Shown: one piece after another, positions 19,081 to 30,768 of the stretch
Layout: each line of letters starts with the position of its first letter
How positions within the stretch are numbered: the stretch's first letter is position 1
Origin: Opitutia bacterium
GTDB taxonomy: Bacteria > Verrucomicrobiota > Verrucomicrobiia > Opitutales > Opitutaceae
Assembly (NCBI GenBank): GCA_947453695.1
Contig: CANGHW010000006.1
Location: forward strand, 37,066-101,065
Length of the DNA: 64,000 bases
Reading direction: 5' to 3'
Notes under the pieces: model-generated
The model's database searches: none
Seen by the model: only the letters and a program-made list of their open reading frames with translations
What the model was told of the DNA's origin: nothing
Translations under genes and position numbers: made by a program

Positions 19081-20477
19081 GCCCGCCGCCCGCCTCGCCG
19101 CCAGCCGCGGAACGCATCCCACCCAGCACCCGCGCCGCCTACGGCGCATCGGCGTTCGCTGAGAATCTCGCGATCAACTCCGTCAACCAGCTCGCAAACC
19201 CCGTCTTCAACCTCACCCTCGGCGTCAGCCCGGTGCTCGTCGGCGCCGCCATCGCTCTGCCGCGGCTTTGGGACGCGGTGATGGATCCGTGGATCGGCCA
19301 CACGAGCGACCACTGCCAGTCGCGCTGGGGCCGACGCCGCCCCTTCATTGTGATCGGCGCCCTACTCACCGGCCTCTGTGCCGCGGGCCTCTGGTTTTTC
19401 CCGGCCGGCCGCTCCCCGCTATTCTACTTCGTCTGGCTCGCCGCCGGCTCGTTCCTCCTCTCGACCGCCTACTCGATCTTTGTCGTGCCCTATGGTGCCC
19501 TCGGGCTCGAGCTCACGCGCGACTACCACGAGCGCACGCGCCTCATGGGCGCCAAGTCCATGCTCCACAAACTCTCGGGCGTGGTGAATCAGTGGCTCCT
19601 CAAACTCGTCCAACTCGCCGGCGCCGGCGGCCTCGTCGCTGGCAGCCGTTTCTGCGGGGTGATCATCGGCGGCCTCGTTGCCACACTGGGCACACTCACC
19701 GTCTGGCGCGTGCCCGAACGCCCGCCTCCCGCCACGGCGCCCCGCGCCCGGCTTTCCCTCTGGCAGAGCTGGCGCGAAACCGTCCGCCACCGTGACTTCG
19801 TGCGCCTAGCCTCCGCCCAGTGCCTGATCTACGCCAGCTACCTCGTCATCGATAACACCGGGTTCTATCTGAACGTATTCTACGTCAACGGCGGCGACCT
19901 GGCCAAAGGCGCCCTGCTGAAGGGCATCGCCGGCACCTGTTTCCAGCTCGGCGGCTTGCTGGCGGTGCCCGGCATCGTCCGCCTCTCGCAGCAGATCGGG
20001 AAGAAATCCACTTTTCTCCTCTGCACGGGATCGCTCGTGATCGGCGGTCTCGCGAAATGGTTCTGCTACGTCCCCGACGCCGGCTGGTTGCTCGTCATCC
20101 CCTCGCTGCTCCTCGCCCCGGGCCTCGTCGCGGTGATGGTGCTCGTGCCCTCGATGACGGCCGACATCTGCGACCTCGACGAAGCCGTCACGGGCGAGCG
20201 TCGCGAGGGCATGTTCAACGCGGTGCTCGGCTGGATGCTCAAACTGGCCCTCTCCGGCTCAATCTTTCTCGCCGGCGTCGCGCTCTCGCTCACCGGCTGG
20301 CAGACCGAGCTGAAGGTCGCGCAAACCCCGGAGACATTTCTCGCGATGCGGATCATCTTCAGCGCCGGCACCGTCGTTCTGGCCCTGGGCGCCGCCGCCC
20401 TGATTGCCGGCTATAATGTCACCGAGGCGTCCGTCGCCGCATCACGACTCACCGTCACCCCGAAGAGATCGTCCTAG
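19077..20477 (+). CDS. GPH-family (MelB-like) sugar:cation symporter, MFS
   Basis: 466 residues with about 12 hydrophobic segments. The family signature is in the first loop: LPRLWDAVMDPWIGHTSDHC followed by SRWGRRRPFIVIGA, as in melibiose and glucuronide symporters. Later CDLDEAVTGERREGMFNAVLGW matches the conserved cytoplasmic loop of GPH carriers. The ATG overlaps the stop of the sulfatase at 19080 (ATGA), so the two are translationally coupled. Likely substrate: a mono- or disaccharide, perhaps sulfated, released by the upstream periplasmic enzymes. It ends the first plus-strand cluster. Confidence 0.92.
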   Translation: MSPPPASPPAAERIPPSTRAAYGASAFAENLAINSVNQLANPVFNLTLGVSPVLVGAAIALPRLWDAVMDPWIGHTSDHCQSRWGRRRPFIVIGALLTGLCAAGLWFFPAGRSPLFYFVWLAAGSFLLSTAYSIFVVPYGALGLELTRDYHERTRLMGAKSMLHKLSGVVNQWLLKLVQLAGAGGLVAGSRFCGVIIGGLVATLGTLTVWRVPERPPPATAPRARLSLWQSWRETVRHRDFVRLASAQCLIYASYLVIDNTGFYLNVFYVNGGDLAKGALLKGIAGTCFQLGGLLAVPGIVRLSQQIGKKSTFLLCTGSLVIGGLAKWFCYVPDAGWLLVIPSLLLAPGLVAVMVLVPSMTADICDLDEAVTGERREGMFNAVLGWMLKLALSGSIFLAGVALSLTGWQTELKVAQTPETFLAMRIIFSAGTVVLALGAAALIAGYNVTEASVAASRLTVTPKRSS

Positions 20478-20593
20478 GAGTTCCTTTCGACCGCTCTTTT
20501 CCGACCGAGGGCACGCACTCTGCGCCGCCGGCATTCAACGTCCGCCACGTTTTTGCTTTCTCCGCGTCTTGTGGAACGGTTCTCTCTCCACCG

Positions 20594-23032
<2,439 letters not shown>

Positions 23033-23036
23033 TCCC

Positions 23037-24521
23037 ATGCCGCCCCTCCCGCCTTTCGATCCCGCGCAGCATTTTTCTCCGGACCAAGTCACGCGCCGGC
23101 ACTTCCTCAGCCGCTGCACCATGGGACTCGGCGGCATCGCGCTCGCCTCGCTCTTTGGGCGGCACGAACTCTACGGCGCCGAGGGTGAACTCGTTTCCTC
23201 GGGCGCGTTGCCCAACCCCATGGCGCCGCGCCCGCCGATGTTCGCGCCCAAGGCCAAGAACGTCATCTTTCTATTCATGGCCGGCGGCCCGAGCCAACTC
23301 GAGCTGTTCGACTACAAGCCGCGCTTGATCGAGCTCAACGGCCAACCCGTCCCGCAGTCGCTGATCGAGGGCAAGCGGTTCGCGTTCATGGACACGAGCC
23401 ACGGCACCAAACTCCTCGGCACGCGTCGCGAGTTTAAGCAGCACGGCAAGAGCGGTGCGTGGGTGTCGGACTTGTTCCCCTACACCGCGGGCATCGTCGA
23501 CGACATCACGATCGTGAAGTCCTGCGCCGCCGAGCTCTTCAACCACGCGCCGGCGAAACTCTTCATGAACACCGGCTCGGGCCAGTTCGGCCGGCCGAGC
23601 ATGGGCTCGTGGGTCACCTACGGCCTCGGCAGCGAGTCGCAGGACCTACCCGGCTTCGTCGTCCTCCAGTCAGGCCCACGCGGTCCCCGTGGCGGTGGCG
23701 TGAATTGGGGCAGCGGCTTTCTCCCGACGACCTTTCAGGGTGTGCCACTGCGGGGCAGTGGCGACCCGATCCTCAATCTCACCAATCCCGCGGGCGTCAC
23801 TGCCGGCCGCCAGCGGCAGGCCCTCGACGCGATCCGCGACCTCAACGTCGCCCGCGCCGTCGAGACCGGCGACCCCGAGATCACCACGCGCATCGCCTCC
23901 TACGAGATGGCCAGCCGCATGCAGGCCAGCGCGCCCGAGCTCATCGACCTCAGCCAGGAAACCGAAGCCACGCTGAAGCTTTACGGGATCGAAAAGGAAA
24001 CGCCGTCGTTCGCGCGCAACTGCCTCCTCGCCCGCCGCCTCGTCGAACGCGGCACGCGGTTCGTGCAGCTCTATCACACGAATTGGGACAGCCACGGCGG
24101 ACCTGGCGAAAACCTCCAGAGCGACTTCGAGAAACGCTGCCACGAGGTCGACCAAGGCCAGGCCGCGCTCGTGCAGGACCTCAAGCAGCGCGGTCTCCTC
24201 AAGGATACTCTCGTCATCTGGGGCGGTGAATTCGGCCGCACCCCGATGGGCGAAAACCGCGACACGACTGGCCGCAACCACCATATCGACGCATTTACGA
24301 TGTGGTTCGCCGGCGGCGGCACCAAGCCCGGCATCACCGTCGGCGAGACTGACGAACTCGGCTTCAACTCCGTCGCCGACCGCGCCCACGTGCACGACAT
24401 CCACGCGACGATGCTGCACCTCCTCGGCATCGACCACACGAAGCTCACGTTCCGTTTCCAAGGCCGCGACTTCCGCCTGACCGACGTCCACGGCAAACTG
24501 TTGAAACAACTCCTCGCCTAG
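23037..24521 (+). CDS. DUF1501 protein, Tat-exported
   Basis: 494 residues, four bases after the PSD1 gene. A twin-arginine signal is visible at residues 19-26 (TRRHFLSR) followed by MGLGGIALASLF. The body is DUF1501: KNVIFLFMAGGPSQLELFDYKP, GSWVTYGLGSESQDLPGFVV, the NWDSHG block and IWGGEFGRTPMGE, then a conserved HHIDAFTMWFAGGG motif. DUF1501 has an alkaline-phosphatase/sulfatase-like fold, but no CxPxR formylglycine site is present, so it is not a classical sulfatase. It is probably folded and loaded with metal in the cytoplasm, then exported to work with the cytochrome partner. Confidence 0.93.
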   Translation: MPPLPPFDPAQHFSPDQVTRRHFLSRCTMGLGGIALASLFGRHELYGAEGELVSSGALPNPMAPRPPMFAPKAKNVIFLFMAGGPSQLELFDYKPRLIELNGQPVPQSLIEGKRFAFMDTSHGTKLLGTRREFKQHGKSGAWVSDLFPYTAGIVDDITIVKSCAAELFNHAPAKLFMNTGSGQFGRPSMGSWVTYGLGSESQDLPGFVVLQSGPRGPRGGGVNWGSGFLPTTFQGVPLRGSGDPILNLTNPAGVTAGRQRQALDAIRDLNVARAVETGDPEITTRIASYEMASRMQASAPELIDLSQETEATLKLYGIEKETPSFARNCLLARRLVERGTRFVQLYHTNWDSHGGPGENLQSDFEKRCHEVDQGQAALVQDLKQRGLLKDTLVIWGGEFGRTPMGENRDTTGRNHHIDAFTMWFAGGGTKPGITVGETDELGFNSVADRAHVHDIHATMLHLLGIDHTKLTFRFQGRDFRLTDVHGKLLKQLLA

Positions 24522-24552
24522 TTCGTCACCGTCCGTTCCGCCCTTCCGCCCC

Positions 24553-24945
24553 ATGAGCACTCCCGCCTCGCCGCTCGCCGCCGCTCCCGCCGCGGCCAAG
24601 AAGAACTTCATGATCAGCCAGCTCGACGAAGTGCCGCCGGTGCGGTGTCCGTGCGGGTGGGCGAGCCGGAGTTTTGCGACGCCCGACAACCCCGTCGCCA
24701 CCGTGCACGTGGTCGACATCCAGCTCGATGCGCGCACGCACTATCACAAGAAGATGACCGAAATTTACACGGTGCTCGAGGTGCAGGGCGAAGGCTTCAT
24801 CGAGCTCGACGGCGAGCGTTTCCCGGTCAAGCCGCTCACCTCGATTTTTATCAAACCCGGCTGCCGCCACCGCGCCATCGGCCGCATGAAAATCCTCAAC
24901 GTCCCCATCCCCGCCTTCGATCCGCACGACGAGTGGTTTGATTGA
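24553..24945 (+). CDS. Small cupin-domain protein
   Basis: 130 residues. One cupin fold is visible: HVVDIQLDARTHYHKKMTEIY gives H63, H65 and E70 as the first metal triad, and KPGCRHRAIG gives H106. The first 20 residues are Ala-rich (STPASPLAAAPAAAKK) but lack a convincing signal peptide, so it is probably cytoplasmic. It lies 31 bases after the DUF1501 gene and is convergent with a second DUF1501 gene, so it is flanked by two PSD1/DUF1501 pairs. Function unknown: sugar isomerase, dioxygenase or sensor are all possible. Confidence 0.85.
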   Translation: MSTPASPLAAAPAAAKKNFMISQLDEVPPVRCPCGWASRSFATPDNPVATVHVVDIQLDARTHYHKKMTEIYTVLEVQGEGFIELDGERFPVKPLTSIFIKPGCRHRAIGRMKILNVPIPAFDPHDEWFD

Positions 24946-25028
24946 GTTTTCCTAACTGCGGGAAGGGGGATCGAAAGGCCTCGCGGGATATCGGGTAGCG
25001 TTTCCCTGCCGCACGCACCTCGCGCAGA

Positions 25029-26480
25029 CTACGCCATGATATCCTTGACCACCTCGCCTGCGATGCCGGTCAGGCGCACGTCGAGGCCCTGGAACTTCGT
25101 GTTGAGGCGCTGATGATCCACACCCATCAGCGCTAGCATCGTCGCATGCAGGTCGTGCACGCTCACCGGGTTTTCCATCGCCCGGTAGCCGAGTTCGTCC
25201 GTCGCGCCGTAAACCGTGCCGGCCTTCACGCCGCCGCCGGCCATGAACACACTGAATCCCAAGATATGATGGTCGCGCCCGCTGCCCTGCCCCATCGGCG
25301 TGCGGCCAAACTCGCCACCCCAGAGAATGAGCGTGTCGTCGAGCATGCCGCGTTGCTTGAGGTCCTTGATGAGCGCGGCCGTCGCCTGATCGACGTCCTT
25401 CGCGCCGGACTTCATGCCGGGCTCCAGATCGCCGTGGTGATCCCATGCGCGGTGGTAGAGCTGGATCATGCGCACGCCGCGCTCAGCGAGGCGGCGCGCC
25501 AGAAGGCAATTCGAGGCGAAGCTGCCGTCGCCCGGCTCCTTGATGCCGTAGAGGTCGAGCATGGCCTGCGGCTCGTTTTTGAAATCAGTGAGCTCCGGCA
25601 CACTGCTCTGCATCTTGAACGCCAACTCGTATTGCGCGATGCGCGTGGCGATCTCCGGATCGAGCGTTTCCTCGGCGAGGAGGCCGTTCATGCGGCGCAC
25701 CTCCTCGATCACCTGGCGCTGCGTGCTCTGGCATACGCCCTCGGGATTGCCGACGTAGTGCACCGCGTCGCCGCGCGATTGAAATTGAATGCCCTGAAAC
25801 CGGCTGGGCAGCACACCGCTCGACCACTGCCGCGCGGAGATCGGCTGCAGACCGAATTTTCCCTGCGAGTTGAGCACGATAAAGCCCGGCAGGTCCTGCG
25901 TCTCCGCGCCGAGACCATAGAGCAGCCACGAGCCCATGCTCGGCCGGCCCTTGATGATCGAGCCGGTGTTCATGAACGCGTGCGCGGTGTCGTGGTTGAT
26001 CTGCTCCGTGTGCATCGAGCGCACGACACAAAGATCGTCGGCCACGCCCGCGATATGCGGAAAGAGATCGCTGATCTCGATGCCAGCTTTGCCGTGCTTG
26101 TGAAACTCCGTGAACGACCCACGCGCCTTGAGCACGGCATTCTGCAGCTGCGCGAGCTGCTGGCCTTTCGTAAACGACTCCGGAAACGGTTGGCCGTCGA
26201 GCGCCTTGAGTTTCGGTTTCCAGTCGAAGGTCTCGTGCTGCGAGGGACCACCCGCCATGCAGAGGAAAATCACGCGCTTCGCCTTCACGGGAAAATGCGC
26301 CTGCTTCAGCGCCCCATTCCAGCCCGGCGGTAGCTTCGGGGCGGCACCGCCCGCGGTAGCCGCAGCGAGCTTGCTCTGCAGGAGGGCGAGCGCGATGCCG
26401 CCGAGACCGTAGGCGCTCTGGGTGAGAAACGTGCGGCGGTTGACGCTCAACGCGTGGCCGGTGGGATCAAAAGTGGGCAT
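25029..26480 (-). CDS. DUF1501 protein, Tat-exported (second copy)
   Basis: 483 residues from ATG at 26480; the frame continues upstream into the PSD1 gene, but the twin-arginine signal NRRTFLTQSAYGLGGIALAL (residues 14-33) fits this start. The DUF1501 core is complete: KRVIFLCMAGGPSQHETFDWKP, GSWLLYGLGAETQDLPGFIV, LYHRAWDHHGDL, LWGGEFGRTPMGQGSGRDHH. It starts two bases after the stop of the upstream PSD1-type gene, giving the same gene order as the plus-strand pair but inverted. No sulfatase formylglycine motif. Likely exported to the periplasm as partner of the cytochrome protein. Confidence 0.93.
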   Translation of the reverse strand: MPTFDPTGHALSVNRRTFLTQSAYGLGGIALALLQSKLAAATAGGAAPKLPPGWNGALKQAHFPVKAKRVIFLCMAGGPSQHETFDWKPKLKALDGQPFPESFTKGQQLAQLQNAVLKARGSFTEFHKHGKAGIEISDLFPHIAGVADDLCVVRSMHTEQINHDTAHAFMNTGSIIKGRPSMGSWLLYGLGAETQDLPGFIVLNSQGKFGLQPISARQWSSGVLPSRFQGIQFQSRGDAVHYVGNPEGVCQSTQRQVIEEVRRMNGLLAEETLDPEIATRIAQYELAFKMQSSVPELTDFKNEPQAMLDLYGIKEPGDGSFASNCLLARRLAERGVRMIQLYHRAWDHHGDLEPGMKSGAKDVDQATAALIKDLKQRGMLDDTLILWGGEFGRTPMGQGSGRDHHILGFSVFMAGGGVKAGTVYGATDELGYRAMENPVSVHDLHATMLALMGVDHQRLNTKFQGLDVRLTGIAGEVVKDIMA

Positions 26481-26482
26481 GG

Positions 26483-29400
26483 TCAGTAGCGGGTGATGAC
26501 TTCCTGGGAATTGAGCAGCACGCGTGCGAGGGTCGTCCACGCGGCGAGTTCGATGGCGTCGCCCGGAGGCGGTGGGGAAATGCCGACCCGGAGCAACTTG
26601 TCCGCGTCGGCGGGCGCCGCGCGGTAGGTCTCGCGCTGCGTTTTCAAAAACGCCGTGAGCGAGGCGACCTCCGCCGGCTTCGGCGCGCGGGCGAGCGCGA
26701 GCGCAAACGCCGTGCGCAGGCGTGCCGCATCGTCCGCGCCACCGGCCGTCACGATGCGCACGGCGAGGTGCCGCGCGGCTTCCACGAACGTCGGATCATT
26801 CAGGAGCGTAAGCGCCTGCTGCGGGGTGTTGCTCACCACTCGTGCCGCCGCGCATTCGTCGCGCGCGGGTGCATCGAAATTCGCGAGCATCGGATGGAGA
26901 AACGTCCGCTGCCAGTGCGTGTAGACGCCGCGACGCCACTGGCCGTCAATCGCACTCGCCAAGTAGTCGCGATCGGGAAATTGCAACGCCGCGTAGTAGC
27001 CGGCGGGTTGGTAGGGCTTGGTGCTCGGGCCGCCGATATCGCGGAGGTCGAGCAGGCCGGCGACAAACAGGGCGTTGTCGCGCACGAATTCCGCCTCGAG
27101 GCGGCGCGGATTCTGCGCGGCGAGGAGACGATTGGCGGGATCAGTTTCCCGCAACTCCGGGCGCGCCGTGCTGCTTTGCCGGTAGGTCGCACTCGTCAGG
27201 ATGAGGCGAATCATGTGGCGCAGGTTCCAGCCGCTGTCGCGAAACTCGCTCGCCAACCAGTCGAGGAGCTCGGGATGCGACGGGAGTTCGCCCTGCGAGC
27301 CGAGGTCGTCGACACTCGCGCTCAAGCCGACACCGAAATACATCGCCCAAAGTCGGTTCATCACGGCGCGGGCGGTGATCGGATTGTCACGCGAGACGAT
27401 CCAACGTGCGAGATCGAGGCGCGTGAGGCGCTTCTCCGGCGCGCTCTCAATGCGGCCCGGCAGAAAACTCGGCGTTGCGGGCAAAACCACCGGCCCCGAC
27501 TCATCCTGCCAGTTACCGCGGGGCAGCACGCGAATCGCCATCGGTGCGACCGCTTCGGTGACCATCGTCCAGGTCTTGCCACCGCGCAGCTCGCGGAGCG
27601 CCGCGGCGAGTTTGTGGTAGCGCTCAACTCCCACCCGGTCTTCTGCCGTCGTCATCACCCATGTGTCGACCGCCGCGTCCCGTTGCGCCGTAGTTCGCTG
27701 GGTCGCCATCACCGCGGCACGCACGGCATCGGAAGCGACTTGCAATGGCTCACCGCCACCCAGCGCACTCGTCGTCACGCGCACCGCCGACTTGGCTTCG
27801 CCGGTCAACGACACAACCACCGCATCTCCGGCGACAAGCATCGTCGGCTCCGCCAGGAGCCAGACGGCCGCCAGCGACACACCCGCGGTCGCCGCAGGAA
27901 GTTTCCATCCCGTCGTCACACCGAGCAGTTCGTAGCCATCCCGGTAGCGCGGGGCTTTCGCCGTTGCATCGGCAAACGCGAAAGTGAGCTTGCGGCTTTT
28001 GCCGTCGGCATCGCGCACACTGGCCGAGAGTGTGAGGGTGTCGCCCGCCGGTTCTCCGATGATTTCCACGCGCAACGCCGCCAATCGTCCCGGCGCCGGC
28101 TTCAGCGTGAGTTGGAGGCTCTCGGTGCGGACGAGAGGCTTGTCGACGCGCGCGGCTCCCTCGGGGCTGATCGTGACCTTGCGCTCCGGCATCACCTTGC
28201 CGGCCTTCATCACCACGGCCGTGGTGGGCACTTGCTCCCAGCCTGTCGGCACCCGCGTCAAATAAGTCCGCGCTTCGTCGAGCCACGCCGAGAAACGCGC
28301 CGCCTTCACCGGGTCGTTCGCTGGCTGGCGCAACGCCACGACGTGGGCACGCAATTCCGCCGACGCCTGCTTTTGGCGCGACGCTAGGTAAGGGCTCTCC
28401 ACTTCAATTTCGGGCGGAAACGGGTGGTCGTTCGTAAACCCACCGAGCTCTGGATTCTTCGTATAGCCGTAATCGGAGTAGACGCCCCACTGCTTCATAT
28501 CGGCGAAGAACGACTGCAGCTCGTAGAAATCGCGCGTCTTGATCGGATCGAATTTGTGATCGTGGCACTCCGCGCAGCCAAACGTGCTGCCAAACCACGC
28601 CGCCGCCACTCCGCGCACGCGCTCGGCGCCGTATTTCGCGAGATATTCCGCCGGCTGCGCGCCACCTTCGCGCGTCATCATGTTAAGCCGGTTGTAGCCG
28701 GTCGCCACGCGATGCTCCGTCGTGGGATTCGGCAACAAATCACCGGCAAGTTGCTCGATGGTGAATTGATCGAAGCGCTTGTTCGCGTTGAACGCCCCGA
28801 TCACGTAATCGCGATACGGGAAGATGCGCTGGTTCTGATCGCCGTGAAATCCCACCGTGTCCGTGAACCGCGCGATATCCAGCCACCACACCGCCATGCG
28901 CTCGCCGTGACGCGGCGACGCGAGCAGCCGTTCCACCTGCCGTTCGTAGGCGGAGCGCGTCCGGTCGGCCACAAACGCCGCCGTCTCCTCCGGCGTGGGC
29001 GGCAGACCGGTGAGATCGAGCGTGAGTCGGCGCAGCAACCGCGTCCGGTCCGCCTCGGGCGAGGGCGTGATGTTCTTCGTAGAGAGTTTCTCGCGAATGA
29101 AGGCGTCGATTGGATGCTCCACGCGCCCGCTCCACGTCGCGGACGTCGGCACGCTGGGCACCGGCGGTTTCGCGAGCGGCGCGTAGGCCCAGTGCGGCTC
29201 GTAAACCGCCCCCTCCGCGACCCAGCGCCGGAGGAGGTCAACCTGCGCCGCAGTCAGTTTCTTGTGCGCCTTCTCCGGTGGCATCGGCTCCGAGGTATCG
29301 GTGATGCGCAAAATGATTTCGGATTCCTCCGGTTTGCCGGGGATGATCGGGATGCCGCCGCTCTTGGCCGGCTTCAGTGCCTGTTCGCGCAGGTCGAGCC

Positions 29401-29575
29401 GCAGATTCGCCTCGCGGCTCTTCGCATCAAACCCGTGACAGTGAAAACACGTGTCCGACATGATCGGCCGGATATCGCGGTTGAATGATACCCGACCCGG
29501 CGAGGCGTCAGCGGCCGCAGCCGAGGTGATCAGCGATACGACGGGGAAAACAACGAGAAGCGCGCGGCGGGGCAT
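26483..29575 (-). CDS. PSD1-type planctomycete cytochrome c protein, long form
   Basis: 1030 residues from ATG 29575; the open frame runs about 735 bases further upstream, opposite the isomerase gene at 29789, and is rejected because MPRRALLVVFPVVSLITSAAA is a clean signal peptide. CFHCH at 43-47 is the PSCyt1 haem site. DUF1549 starts near 130 (HPIDAFIREKLSTKNITPSPEADR) and carries a second motif CAECH (FGCAECHDHKFDPIK). A longer middle region, about 400-660, is predicted to be beta-rich (RVEIIGEPAGDTLTLSASV) and is absent from the shorter paralogue at 20594. DUF1553 follows, ending NSQEVITRY. Operon with DUF1501 at 26480, two bases apart. Confidence 0.92.
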   Translation of the reverse strand: MPRRALLVVFPVVSLITSAAAADASPGRVSFNRDIRPIMSDTCFHCHGFDAKSREANLRLDLREQALKPAKSGGIPIIPGKPEESEIILRITDTSEPMPPEKAHKKLTAAQVDLLRRWVAEGAVYEPHWAYAPLAKPPVPSVPTSATWSGRVEHPIDAFIREKLSTKNITPSPEADRTRLLRRLTLDLTGLPPTPEETAAFVADRTRSAYERQVERLLASPRHGERMAVWWLDIARFTDTVGFHGDQNQRIFPYRDYVIGAFNANKRFDQFTIEQLAGDLLPNPTTEHRVATGYNRLNMMTREGGAQPAEYLAKYGAERVRGVAAAWFGSTFGCAECHDHKFDPIKTRDFYELQSFFADMKQWGVYSDYGYTKNPELGGFTNDHPFPPEIEVESPYLASRQKQASAELRAHVVALRQPANDPVKAARFSAWLDEARTYLTRVPTGWEQVPTTAVVMKAGKVMPERKVTISPEGAARVDKPLVRTESLQLTLKPAPGRLAALRVEIIGEPAGDTLTLSASVRDADGKSRKLTFAFADATAKAPRYRDGYELLGVTTGWKLPAATAGVSLAAVWLLAEPTMLVAGDAVVVSLTGEAKSAVRVTTSALGGGEPLQVASDAVRAAVMATQRTTAQRDAAVDTWVMTTAEDRVGVERYHKLAAALRELRGGKTWTMVTEAVAPMAIRVLPRGNWQDESGPVVLPATPSFLPGRIESAPEKRLTRLDLARWIVSRDNPITARAVMNRLWAMYFGVGLSASVDDLGSQGELPSHPELLDWLASEFRDSGWNLRHMIRLILTSATYRQSSTARPELRETDPANRLLAAQNPRRLEAEFVRDNALFVAGLLDLRDIGGPSTKPYQPAGYYAALQFPDRDYLASAIDGQWRRGVYTHWQRTFLHPMLANFDAPARDECAAARVVSNTPQQALTLLNDPTFVEAARHLAVRIVTAGGADDAARLRTAFALALARAPKPAEVASLTAFLKTQRETYRAAPADADKLLRVGISPPPPGDAIELAAWTTLARVLLNSQEVITRY

Positions 29576-29666
29576 AAGCAGGAAGCGATGGGTGCGGGGA
29601 ATGAGCCTTGACGTCCGACGCACCACGGAGGTGACGCGTCGAACGCCACTCCGAGAGCGAACCTCT

Positions 29667-29678
29667 CCCACGCGTGGG
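29667..29678. promoter_or_regulatory. 12-bp perfect palindrome in divergent promoter region
   Basis: CCCACGCGTGGG lies in the 213-bp divergent gap between the PSD1 gene (-) and the isomerase gene (+). Symmetry and position suit a repressor or activator half-site pair, but no regulator is identified and GC-rich palindromes arise by chance. Confidence 0.3.
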
Positions 29679-29788
29679 TCAATCCCGCGCAACGTGCACC
29701 TAAAAATTCCTGTTTCCAATTTCGGCGAAGTCACTTGATTCGCTTTTCTCCGGCCGCATCCCGCCGTCCGCGCTTCCCCACCCCTGTC

Positions 29789-30724
29789 ATGAATCGTCGC
29801 ACGTTTCTTCACTCTTCGGCCGCTCTCGCCGCCATCGCCCCACTCGCCTCCTCGCTGGCGGCCCAATCCGCCCCCGCTACCGCGGCCACCAAATCCAAGG
29901 TGCCGCGCAAGAATCCCAAGGGCTTCATGTTCGCGATGCTCAACAGCGAGACATCGAAGAAGCTCTCGCTGAAGGAAAAGTTCCAACTCGTCCGCAACGC
30001 CGGTTTCGCCGGCGTCGAGCCATCGAGCGCCATGGATCAGGCAGAAGTCCTCGCCGCCCGCGACGCCACCGGACTCCAGATTCCGAGCGTCGTCATCGCC
30101 ACCCACTGGGCCAAGCCTCTCTCCGATCCCAATCCCGCGACGCGCCAGATCGGCCTCGACGGCCTCCTCCAGGGCCTCCGCGACGCCAAGGCCTACGGCG
30201 CCAGCTCCGTCCTGCTCGTCCCCGGCACCGTCACCAAGCAGGTTAGCTATACCGAGGCCTACTCCCGCTCGCTGGAGGAAATCAAGAAGGCCGTCCCACT
30301 CGCCGAACAACTCGGCGTCGTCATCGCCATCGAAAACGTCTGGAACCAGTTCCTCCTCTCACCGCGCGAGGCCGTCGAGTTTGCCGACGCCTTCAAGAGC
30401 CCGTTCGTGAAGTGGCACTTCGACGTCGGCAACGTCGTCAACACCGGCTGGCCCGAGCACTGGATTCGCACCCTCGGCTCGCGGATTTCGAAGGTCCATG
30501 TGAAGGAATTCAGCAAAAAGCTCCGCGACTCCAAGGGCCTCCGCGAGGGCTTCAAGGTCAACCTCATGGAAGGCGATAGCGACTGGCCCGCCGTCATGGC
30601 CGCCCTCGATTCCGTCGACTACACCGGCTGGATGATCACCGAGCAATGGCGCCCGGAAGGCCTCACTGATCAAGCCTACCTCGAGCAAATCTCCGCGAAA
30701 CTCGACGCCATCCTCGCCGTCTGA
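29789..30724 (+). CDS. Tat-exported sugar phosphate isomerase/epimerase-like TIM barrel
   Basis: 311 residues from ATG 29789. The N-terminus NRRTFLHSSAALAAIAPLASS is a twin-arginine signal. The rest is an AP-endonuclease-2-type TIM barrel of the sugar isomerase/epimerase superfamily with the metal residues in place: E182 (IAIENVWNQ), D212 with H210 (KWHFDVGN), H237 (KVHVKEF) and E285 (MITEQW). The 44-bp gap to the Gfo/Idh/MocA gene suggests co-transcription; this pair is common in Verrucomicrobia and Planctomycetes. Likely epimerises or isomerises a keto- or lactone sugar in the periplasm. Substrate unknown. Confidence 0.9.
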   Translation: MNRRTFLHSSAALAAIAPLASSLAAQSAPATAATKSKVPRKNPKGFMFAMLNSETSKKLSLKEKFQLVRNAGFAGVEPSSAMDQAEVLAARDATGLQIPSVVIATHWAKPLSDPNPATRQIGLDGLLQGLRDAKAYGASSVLLVPGTVTKQVSYTEAYSRSLEEIKKAVPLAEQLGVVIAIENVWNQFLLSPREAVEFADAFKSPFVKWHFDVGNVVNTGWPEHWIRTLGSRISKVHVKEFSKKLRDSKGLREGFKVNLMEGDSDWPAVMAALDSVDYTGWMITEQWRPEGLTDQAYLEQISAKLDAILAV

Positions 30725-30768
30725 ACCGCACTCGTCTCCCGCAACGTCCACCACTCCTCCCCTTTTCC

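Noticed and set aside
23037..26480. DUF1501 proteins as classical sulfatases
   Set aside because: No C/S-x-P-x-R formylglycine motif is present near the N-terminus; only the general fold family is shared.
26768..28387. Long plus-strand open frame of about 539 codons opposite the PSD1-type gene
   Set aside because: It is a GC-rich antisense shadow: Arg/His/Ala-heavy, no domain, and the opposite strand encodes a clear PSCyt1-DUF1549-DUF1553 protein.
29576..30310. N-terminal extension of the PSD1-type gene upstream of 29575
   Set aside because: The extension lies opposite the isomerase gene, contains no domain, and would bury the signal peptide at MPRRALLVVF.
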